From NCBI GenBank assembly GCA_963753225.1, contig CAVWBQ010000013.1, positions 124,001 to 188,000 of the forward strand: a DNA stretch of 64,000 nt, written 5' to 3'. The translations under genes were made by a program, and so were the position numbers. Shown here piece after piece: positions 57,627-64,000 of this stretch. Source of the DNA: Palsa-504 sp963753225 (GTDB taxonomy: Bacteria > Actinomycetota > Actinomycetes > Streptosporangiales > Streptosporangiaceae). The notes under the pieces are model-generated. The model was given only the letters and a program-made list of their open reading frames with translations. It was not told the origin of the DNA and did not search any database. The first letter of the stretch is position 1. Each line of letters begins with the position of its first letter.

Positions 57627-60600
57627 CTAGCTGACGCAGGCCGGTCCGAGTAGCTGCTTCAGGTCGCCGATCAGGGCGGGTGAGGTGGCTACTCGGAGCT
57701 TGTCGTCGAGCCGGACCAGCGTGGTGCGCTCCTGGCCGCGCAGCTTGAGGTGCACCTCCGTCGGGCCCGGATGGGTCACCAGCACCTCGCGGAGCCGCTC
57801 CACCACCGGCGGCACGCACCTGGCCACCGGCATTGATACCACGAACGGGCCGGAGTCGTCGAGCGACAGGTCCGGGATGGTCAGGTCCATGGCGATCAGC
57901 TTGGGCACGTCATCCCGCCGGTCCATCTTGCCCTTCACCACCACCACCGCGTCCTCGGCGATCGAGGTGGCGTATAGCTGGTAGGTCTGCGGGAAGAACA
58001 GCACCTCGATGGCGCCACCCAGGTCTTCGAGGGTGGCCGCGGCCCACTGGTTGCCCTGCTTGGTCACCTTGCGCTGCACCCCGGACAGGATGCCGCCGAT
58101 CTTGACGATCTGCGCGTCTGACCGGTCGCCTGCCCGCGGCCGCGGCTCGGCCTCGTCGGTCATCAGGTCGGCCAGCGAGCAGTCGCTCTCCCTGGCGATG
58201 ATGTGCTCGATGCCGAACAGCGGATGGTCGGAGACGTAGAGCCCGAGCATCTCGCGCTCGAAGTTGAGCAGGGTGGACTTGTCCCACTCCCCCGCCGGGA
58301 CGGGCACGTCGAAGACCGCCTCCGACTCGGTGTCGCCGCCGAACAGCGAGTCCTGCCCGATCGCCTCGTTGCGCTTGATGTCGATCACCGCGTCGACGGC
58401 CAGCTCGTGCACCAGCACCAGGCCCTTGCGCGCGTCCTGGAACGAGTCGAAGGCGCCCGCCTTGATCAGCGACTCGATCACCCGCTTGTTGCACACGACG
58501 AGGGGGACCTTACGCAGGAAGTCGGAGAACCCGGTGAACTCGCCCTTGGACTTGCGGGCCGTGATGATCGCCTCCACCACGTTGCCGCCCACGTTGCGGA
58601 TCGCCGCCAGGCCGAACCTGATGTCCGTCCCTACCGGGGCGAAGGTCGCCACCGACTCGTTGACGTCGGGCGGCAGCACCTTGATGCCCATCCGCCGGCA
58701 CTCGCTCAGGTAGAGCGCCGACTTGTCCTTATCGTCGGCGACGGAGGTGAGCAGCGCGGCCATGTACTCCGCGGGGTAGTTCGCCTTCAGGTAGGCGGTC
58801 CAGTACGACACCAGGCCGTACGCGGCCGAGTGCGCCTTGTTGAAGGCGTAGCCCGCGAACGGGACCAGCACGTCCCAGACCGCCTGGATCGCCTTGTCGG
58901 AGTAGCCGCGCTCCCGGCAGCCCTGCCGGAACGGGACGAACTCCTTGTCCAGGATCTCCTTCTTCTTCTTGCCCATGGCGCGGCGGAGCAGGTCCGCTTG
59001 TCCGAGCGTGTAGCCGGCCAGGATCTGGGCGGCCTTCTGCACCTGCTCCTGGTAGACGATCAGGCCGTAGGTCGGCTCGAGCACCTCGCGCAGCGGCGCC
59101 TCGAGCTCAGGGTGGATGGGCGTGATCTCCTGCAGCCCGTTCTTGCGCAGCGCGTAGTTTGTGTGGGAGTTCACGCCCATCGGGCCCGGCCGGTACAGGG
59201 CGCCGACGGCGGAGATGTCCTCGAAGTTGTCCGGCTTCATCGTCCGCAGCAGCGTGCGCATGGGCCCGCCGTCGAACTGGAACACGCCGAGGGTGTCACC
59301 GCGGGACAGCAGGTCATAGGTCGGCTGGTCGTCGAGCGGCAGGCTCAGCAGGTCGATCGAGATGTTCCTGTTCTTCTCGATCGCCACGATCGAGTCGGCC
59401 ATGATCGTGAGGTTGCGCAGGCCGAGGAAGTCCATCTTCAGCAGCCCGAGGCCCTCGCAGGTCGGGTAGTCGAATTGCGTGATCACCGCGCCGTCGGCAT
59501 GCCGGGTCCAGACGGGGATGTGATCGGTCAGCGGCTCCGCCGACATGATCACTCCGGCCGCGTGCACGCCGGGCTGGCGGATCAGCCCCTCGATCCCCCG
59601 GGCGGTATCGATGACCTGCTTGATCTCCGCTTCGGCCTCGTAGAGCGAACGGAGCTCACCGGCTTCCTTGTACCGGGGATGGGTCTCGTCGAAGATCCCG
59701 GAGAGCGAGATGTCCTTGCCCATCACGGCCGGCGGGAAGGCCTTGGTGACCCGGTCGCCGAGCGCGTAGGGGAAGCCGAGCACCCGGCAGGAGTCCTTGA
59801 TCGCGGCCTTGGCCTTGATCGTGCCGTAGGTGACGATCTGCGCGACCCGGTCCGAACCCCACTTCTGGGTCACGTACCTGATCACGTCGGCCCGGCCACG
59901 TTCGTCGAAGTCGATGTCGATGTCGGGCATGGACACGCGCTCGGGGTTGAGGAAGCGCTCGAAGATCAGGCCGTGGTCCAGCGGGTCCAGGTCGGTGATG
60001 CCCATCGCGTAGGCGACGATCGAGCCGGCCGCCGAGCCGCGGCCGGGGCCCACAGCGACGCCGTTGTTCTTGGCCCACATGATGAAGTCCGCGACCACCA
60101 GGAAGTAGGCGGGAAAGCCCATCTGGCAGATGATCTGGATCTCATACTCGGCCTGCTGGCGCCGCTGCTCGTCGTACCCCTGCGGGTAGCGCCGGTCCAT
60201 GCCCTTCCACACCTCGGCGCGGAACAGGTCATCCTCGGACTCGAAACCGTCGGGGATGGGGAACCTGGGCATCAGGTTGCGGGACTCGAACATGCCGCTG
60301 GCGTCGACCCGGTCGGCGATCAGCAACTGGCTATTGCGACACCCCTCCTGCCAGTAGTCGCCGCCGTCGATGCCGTACATCGCGGCCGCGGGCTTGATGA
60401 AGTAGCCGCCGCCCTCGAGCCGGAACCTGTCGGCGTCGGCCAGGGTCTTGCCGGTCTGGATGCACAGCAGGGTGTCGTGGCTGGTGGCGTCCTGCTCACG
60501 GGTGTAATGCGAGTCGTTGGTCACGACCGGCGGGATGCTGAGTTTCCTGCCGATCTCGAGCAGGCCGTCGCGGACCCTGCGCTCGATGTCCAGGCCGTGC

Positions 60601-61184
60601 TCCATCAGCTCGAGGAAGTAGTTCTCCTTGCCGAAGATGTCCTGCCATTCGGCCGCCCCCCTGAGCGCCTCGTCGAACTGGCCGAGCCGCAGCCTGGTCT
60701 GCAGCTCGCCCGACGGGCACCCGGTGGAGGCCATCAGCCCTGAGGCGTGCGCCGCGATGATCTCCTTGTCCATCCGCGGCCACTTGACCAGCCAGCCTTC
60801 GGCGTACGAACGGGAGGAGAGCTTGAACAGGTTGTGCAGGCCCTGCTTGTCCCTGGCCCAGATGGTCTTGTGCAGGTAGGCCCCGGAGGCGGAGACGTCG
60901 TCTTTCTTCTGGTGCGGCTGGCCCCACAGGACGCGGTTGGTATTGCTCCTGGACTCGGGCGCGACGTAGGCCTCGATCCCGATCACCGGCGTGACGCCGG
61001 CCTCCTTCGCGTGCCGGTGGAACTCCGCGGCGGCGAACATGTTGCCGTGGTCGGTCATCGCCACGTGCGTCATGCCCTGGCTCTTGACCTCCTCGAACAG
61101 GTCCTTCAGCCGGGCGGCGCCGTCCAGCATGGAGTACTCGGTGTGCACGTGCAGGTGAGCGAACGGCGCACCGGACTCTGCCAT
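57627..61184 (-). CDS. dnaE: DNA polymerase III alpha subunit
   Basis: Main replicative polymerase, about 1185 residues. The N-terminal PHP domain has FAHLHVHTEYSMLDGAARL and MTDHGNMF; the polymerase core has the catalytic Asp residues in PDIDIDFDERGR and GPGRGSAAGSIVAYAMG; later come the HhH region and the OB fold (GGILSGVQRKVTKQGNQW...VLFFPQTY). I chose the ATG at 61184, with GAGGAGG about nine bases upstream, rather than a frame extended by 22 codons. It is convergent with the gene at 56.5-57.6 kb, one base apart. Confidence 0.97.
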   Translation of the reverse strand: MAESGAPFAHLHVHTEYSMLDGAARLKDLFEEVKSQGMTHVAMTDHGNMFAAAEFHRHAKEAGVTPVIGIEAYVAPESRSNTNRVLWGQPHQKKDDVSASGAYLHKTIWARDKQGLHNLFKLSSRSYAEGWLVKWPRMDKEIIAAHASGLMASTGCPSGELQTRLRLGQFDEALRGAAEWQDIFGKENYFLELMEHGLDIERRVRDGLLEIGRKLSIPPVVTNDSHYTREQDATSHDTLLCIQTGKTLADADRFRLEGGGYFIKPAAAMYGIDGGDYWQEGCRNSQLLIADRVDASGMFESRNLMPRFPIPDGFESEDDLFRAEVWKGMDRRYPQGYDEQRRQQAEYEIQIICQMGFPAYFLVVADFIMWAKNNGVAVGPGRGSAAGSIVAYAMGITDLDPLDHGLIFERFLNPERVSMPDIDIDFDERGRADVIRYVTQKWGSDRVAQIVTYGTIKAKAAIKDSCRVLGFPYALGDRVTKAFPPAVMGKDISLSGIFDETHPRYKEAGELRSLYEAEAEIKQVIDTARGIEGLIRQPGVHAAGVIMSAEPLTDHIPVWTRHADGAVITQFDYPTCEGLGLLKMDFLGLRNLTIMADSIVAIEKNRNISIDLLSLPLDDQPTYDLLSRGDTLGVFQFDGGPMRTLLRTMKPDNFEDISAVGALYRPGPMGVNSHTNYALRKNGLQEITPIHPELEAPLREVLEPTYGLIVYQEQVQKAAQILAGYTLGQADLLRRAMGKKKKEILDKEFVPFRQGCRERGYSDKAIQAVWDVLVPFAGYAFNKAHSAAYGLVSYWTAYLKANYPAEYMAALLTSVADDKDKSALYLSECRRMGIKVLPPDVNESVATFAPVGTDIRFGLAAIRNVGGNVVEAIITARKSKGEFTGFSDFLRKVPLVVCNKRVIESLIKAGAFDSFQDARKGLVLVHELAVDAVIDIKRNEAIGQDSLFGGDTESEAVFDVPVPAGEWDKSTLLNFEREMLGLYVSDHPLFGIEHIIARESDCSLADLMTDEAEPRPRAGDRSDAQIVKIGGILSGVQRKVTKQGNQWAAATLEDLGGAIEVLFFPQTYQLYATSIAEDAVVVVKGKMDRRDDVPKLIAMDLTIPDLSLDDSGPFVVSMPVARCVPPVVERLREVLVTHPGPTEVHLKLRGQERTTLVRLDDKLRVATSPALIGDLKQLLGPACVS

Positions 61185-61301
61185 GACGTCCCGCCTCCTC
61201 AGCGCTTGCCCCGATTTGGGCATGCTCGAAACCGCACGTGACCCTGCCAAACTCGCGGGCCTGCGCGTTTAGTCATCAACCGGTGTTCACCACCTTAACG
61301 G

Positions 61302-61324
61302 AGACCGGCCTTTCCCGCCGGTCT
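61302..61324 (-). terminator. Terminator hairpin after the HNH gene
   Basis: Perfect 8-bp stem AGACCGGC/GCCGGTCT with a seven-base loop, 15 bases after the HNH protein stop, before dnaE begins. Confidence 0.55.
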
Positions 61325-61339
61325 GGCGCGCCGACCGGG

Positions 61340-63010
61340 TCACACCTGAATCGGGACCAGGACCGGGGCGAAGCGCCTGGGCGTGCGGGCCTCGTACTGG
61401 CGGATCCGTTCGGGCCAGTCTTCGGGTTCGTAGATGGTGACGCGGCCCCGGCTGGCGGGATCGACATCCTGGTGCTGCTCACGTTCTTCCCCGGTCCTGG
61501 CGTTGGCCAGGCAGACGTAGATGGCGTGGTCCAGGTCGAGGCGCTCGCCGTACCAGGGCGGGATGATCGTCTCACCGGTGATGTCCGCGTCGTGGGTTTC
61601 CCCGATACTGCCGCCGGGTTCGGGCAGGGGCGGGCTGGACGGGACCGGGGTGCCGTCCGGGCGGTAGAACGCGAAGTCCCCGCCGCCGCCCGGTGGTGCG
61701 GCGATGAGGTAGCCGCGGTCGTGGACCGCCTTGTGGTGCCAGGGGCACAAGCTGACCAGGTTGGCCAGGTCGGTGCGGCCGCCGTTGACCCAGTGCTGGA
61801 TGTGGTGCAGGTCGACCCGGCGGGACTCGCAGCCCGGGAACCGGCACCGGCAGCCGTCGCGCTCGCGGGCGGCGCGGCGGATCGCGGCGCTGGGACGGCG
61901 CCGGCGCCGCCCCAGGGCCAGCACCGCGCCGCCGTCACCGTGGGTCATCCAGGACAGCGCGGCGCCGCAGCCGAGCAGCTGCGCGGTGGAGATGCTGACC
62001 GCCGGGCCGTCCTCGACGTGGCACCGGCCCGGGTCCGCCGGATCACCGGGAACCCGCGGGGCCGGGGACGTTTCCGCGGAAACGCCGGCGGGCCCCGCGG
62101 CCTGGGCCGGGGGCTCGGTGAGCACGCCGGTGCCGGCGTGGACCACGACCTGGTACACCTCCGCGTCATCCGCGCCGGCCACCTGGCCGGCCAGGAACGA
62201 CTCCGCGATGGCCACCAGGCCATCCGCCAGGTCCGAAGAGGTACCGACCGCCGGGGCGTCCCCGGCGGGGGCGTCCCCGGCCGGGGCGTCCGCGGCGGGC
62301 GGGTCCGCGGCCGGCGTTTCCGCGGCGGCGGGCGTTTCCGCGGAAACGTCTCGGCCCGGGCCGGCGAGGTCGGCGCAGGCCGCGCGCAGCGCCTTGAGCA
62401 GCACCGCGCCGGCCAGCGGCGGCAGCCGGAACGTACCGGACAGGGAGCCGTCCTCCTCGAACCGCCAGGCCAGCCGGCGGCGGATGCGGGCGTCCGCGTC
62501 ATCGGCGGCGGTGACCTGGCGGTGCGCCCGGGCGAACCGCTCCAGCTGGTTCCCCGTCATCGGCCCGGCGATCTCGGCCAGCCCCGCCTCGTTCGCCGCG
62601 GTGGCGATCCGGGTCAGCGCCCGGACCTTGGCATACGACAGCCGGGCCGCGGCGAACCGGGCCCGGATCACCGGCAGGTCCCGCAGCGCCCGCGCCACCC
62701 GGACATGCTCCCGGGCGGTACCGGAGGACATCTGGCACTTCCACGACAGCCACTGCGCGCAGCTGTTCATCTCCCAGCTGGCCCAGCCCCGGCGGGCGTC
62801 GAAATCACCCAGCAGGACCAGGAACCGGCACGTCGCCGCGGCCAGGTGCCCGGCCAGCTCGCAGATCTGCGCCTCCAGCCGCTCCAGCGGCACCCCGGCC
62901 GGCTCAGCCGGGGACGCCGCGGCGTCGGCCGGCGGCGAGACGGCGGCGAAGATCGAGCCCGGCCTATCTATCTCGAACATGTATTCAATGCTAGCGCGAG
63001 GGTCTGACAT
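61340..63010 (-). CDS. HNH endonuclease-like protein with DUF222 (13E12 family)
   Basis: A 556-residue protein. The N-terminal DUF222 helical region spans about 40-330 (WASWEMNSCAQWLSWKCQMSSGTAREHVRVARALRDLP...) and the HNH motif lies near 405-445: CRCRFPGCESRRVDLHHIQHW, then LVSLCPWHHKAVH. The middle contains Ala/Pro-rich repeats (PADAPAGDAPAGDAP). This type is found in many copies in actinomycete genomes (the 13E12 repeat family of Mycobacterium) and some copies are associated with mobile DNA. Whether it cuts DNA is not known. It has no mobile-element partner here. Confidence 0.82.
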   Translation of the reverse strand: MSDPRASIEYMFEIDRPGSIFAAVSPPADAAASPAEPAGVPLERLEAQICELAGHLAAATCRFLVLLGDFDARRGWASWEMNSCAQWLSWKCQMSSGTAREHVRVARALRDLPVIRARFAAARLSYAKVRALTRIATAANEAGLAEIAGPMTGNQLERFARAHRQVTAADDADARIRRRLAWRFEEDGSLSGTFRLPPLAGAVLLKALRAACADLAGPGRDVSAETPAAAETPAADPPAADAPAGDAPAGDAPAVGTSSDLADGLVAIAESFLAGQVAGADDAEVYQVVVHAGTGVLTEPPAQAAGPAGVSAETSPAPRVPGDPADPGRCHVEDGPAVSISTAQLLGCGAALSWMTHGDGGAVLALGRRRRRPSAAIRRAARERDGCRCRFPGCESRRVDLHHIQHWVNGGRTDLANLVSLCPWHHKAVHDRGYLIAAPPGGGGDFAFYRPDGTPVPSSPPLPEPGGSIGETHDADITGETIIPPWYGERLDLDHAIYVCLANARTGEEREQHQDVDPASRGRVTIYEPEDWPERIRQYEARTPRRFAPVLVPIQV

Positions 63011-63025
63011 TCCGGGGTGAGCCGG

Positions 63026-63796
63026 TCAGCCCCAGCGGACGCGGACGCTGGCCTGCCAGGCGGAGAGCAGTCCGGGGTCGCCGGTAACGGTGACGCCAAC
63101 CCGGTCGGCGTCGGCGCGGTTCCACAGGTACAGGTAGAGGCCGGAGGCGGGGCCGCTCACCGTGCACCCTGCCTCCTGCTCGCGGTCGGCATTGCGCCGC
63201 GGCTGCAGGCGGCCCTCGTTCGCCTCGACGAGCCAGGCGTCGCCGGTGTCCGCGGCCAGCATGTGCAGCCGCGTGCCGCCGGCGGCAGAGCCGGGCTGGT
63301 ACTTGCGCCGCCGGCCGAACCCCATGATCAGCTCGTCGATCCCGTCGGCGGCGAAGTCCGCCTCGTACTCGGGCGTCGCGCCGGCGGCGCTCTCCGCGTC
63401 GGCCCGGTGGATAGCGGTCTCGTGGGCCTGCCGCCGGGCCCAGAACGCCAGCGGGGACGGCGCGGCTATGAACGTCGCGCATTCCACCGCGGGATCGGCC
63501 GTGGCCAGGGTCTGCACGAGCGCCGCGTGGCCGTCCCGGAACCAGGCGAGCAGCCGGTTGTCGTCCGCGCCGCCGCGCAGGATCTCCTCCTCGGGCGGAC
63601 CGTCGAGGATCTGGTCCGGGCATTCGGTGATGTGCCTGGCGGCCCACCGGTGGACGTAGCCCGTGTGCCGCAGCAGGTCCTTGACCCGCCAGGGCGCGCA
63701 CGGCGGGACGGAGGCGTCGAGCCCGGCCCGTTCGGCCGCATCGGCCAGCCATTCGCCCTGGCGGCGCAGGGCGGCGATGTGCTCGGCGATTTCCAT
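63026..63796 (-). CDS. Maleylpyruvate isomerase-fold, mycothiol-type protein
   Basis: A 256-residue protein of the DinB-like fold used by mycothiol-dependent enzymes. The N-terminal helices and first His ligand (WRVKDLLRHTGYVHRWAARH), the second ligand region (FWARRQAHETAIHRADAE) and the C-terminal sterol-carrier-like domain (RLHMLAADTGDAWLV...LYLYLWNRADADRVGVTVTGDPGLL) match the family. I chose the ATG at 63796; a longer frame upstream has no homology. Substrate not known; dependence on mycothiol is inferred from family. Confidence 0.82.
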   Translation of the reverse strand: MEIAEHIAALRRQGEWLADAAERAGLDASVPPCAPWRVKDLLRHTGYVHRWAARHITECPDQILDGPPEEEILRGGADDNRLLAWFRDGHAALVQTLATADPAVECATFIAAPSPLAFWARRQAHETAIHRADAESAAGATPEYEADFAADGIDELIMGFGRRRKYQPGSAAGGTRLHMLAADTGDAWLVEANEGRLQPRRNADREQEAGCTVSGPASGLYLYLWNRADADRVGVTVTGDPGLLSAWQASVRVRWG

Positions 63797-63801
63797 CGTG
63801 G

Positions 63802-64000
63802 TCAGCTTTCGGCTCGCAAGATATCCAGGGCGTGGGCCAGGTCGGCGGGGTATTCGCTGGTGAACGTGACCTCGCGGCCGTCGGCGGGGTGCGCGAACGT
63901 CAGGCTGACCGCGTGCAGCCATTGCCGGGTCAGCCCGAGCCTGGCCGCCAGCACCGGGTCGGCGCCGTAGAGCAGGTCGCCCACGCAGGGGTGCCGCAGT
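63802..64000 (-). CDS. RluD-type pseudouridine synthase, C-terminal end
   Basis: The last 65 residues of a large pseudouridine synthase: LRHPCVGDLLYGADP, then TRQWLHAVSLTFAHPADGREVTFTSEYPADLAHALDIL, the standard RluA/RluD C-terminus (the HA and HP motifs). The catalytic Asp region is beyond the window. It ends five bases before the mycothiol-type gene. An RluA/RluD gene close to dnaE (here about 2.6 kb apart) is familiar in actinomycetes. Confidence 0.88.
   Translation of the reverse strand, partial: LRHPCVGDLLYGADPVLAARLGLTRQWLHAVSLTFAHPADGREVTFTSEYPADLAHALDILRAES

Noticed and set aside
61340..63010. HNH/DUF222 gene considered as part of a mobile element or defence system
   Set aside because: No transposase, integrase, methylase or terminal repeats nearby; ordinary housekeeping neighbours.

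Overview
The window is high-GC, gene-dense chromosomal DNA from an actinomycete. The evidence is the PriA-type HisA, an ANTAR regulator of the PdtaR type, polyphosphate glucokinase, two proteins of the mycothiol-dependent maleylpyruvate isomerase fold, PknG-type kinases and gene order shared with Mycobacterium (pdtaR-polA-rpsA-coaE-uvrB; hisDCBH-priA-hisF, hisI, trpCBA-lgt; dnaE near an RluD-type synthase). Many starts are GTG and most same-strand neighbours overlap by ATGA or GTGA. I cannot place it below the class; a non-Streptomyces, Streptosporangiales-like actinomycete is a guess.

Layout. 1-16.2 kb is housekeeping, nearly all on the minus strand: ald (partial), an ADP-ribose NUDIX hydrolase, pyrG, a DMT-type membrane protein, a GNAT protein, uvrB, coaE, rpsA, polA, a secreted galactose mutarotase with a LacI-type operator, then a plus-strand hotdog thioesterase and pdtaR. 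16.2-18.2 kb holds tRNA-Leu(CAA), an HTH/LAGLIDADG protein and a broken PiT phosphate permease. 18.3-33.7 kb is an accessory signalling block, all on the minus strand: two PknG-type kinases, two GlnX-like membrane sensors, one GlnH-like binding protein, one coiled-coil protein, two FHA proteins, two PP2C phosphatases and one vWA protein. It is followed upstream by gltB-gltD (33.8-39.8 kb). 39.9-53.6 kb carries lgt, trpABC with an inserted response regulator, trpM, hisI, four interposed genes, then hisFAHBCD. 54-64 kb has an F420-type LLM oxidoreductase divergent from a MarR regulator, two uncharacterised plus-strand genes (one frameshifted), dnaE, an HNH/DUF222 protein, a mycothiol-type protein and the end of an RluD-type synthase.

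The most interesting region is 18.3-39.8 kb. In mycobacteria GlnX and GlnH sense amino acids and drive PknG, which phosphorylates the FHA protein GarA, and GarA controls glutamate synthase and 2-oxoglutarate enzymes. Here a duplicated and elaborated version of that sensor-kinase-FHA chain sits directly downstream of the glutamate synthase genes, together with two phosphatases and a MIDAS-bearing vWA protein. Five of the soluble proteins begin with similar zinc-ribbon segments. The two kinase genes share a 728-bp block with only one mismatch visible to me, which points to recent gene conversion. A functional circuit is inference; gene content, order and sequence identity are direct observations.

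Other points: the lgt-position gene has lost its signature residues; trpE is missing from the trp block; two copies of an intergenic palindromic element share a 15-bp core; the PiT permease and the gene at 56.5-57.6 kb are frameshifted.
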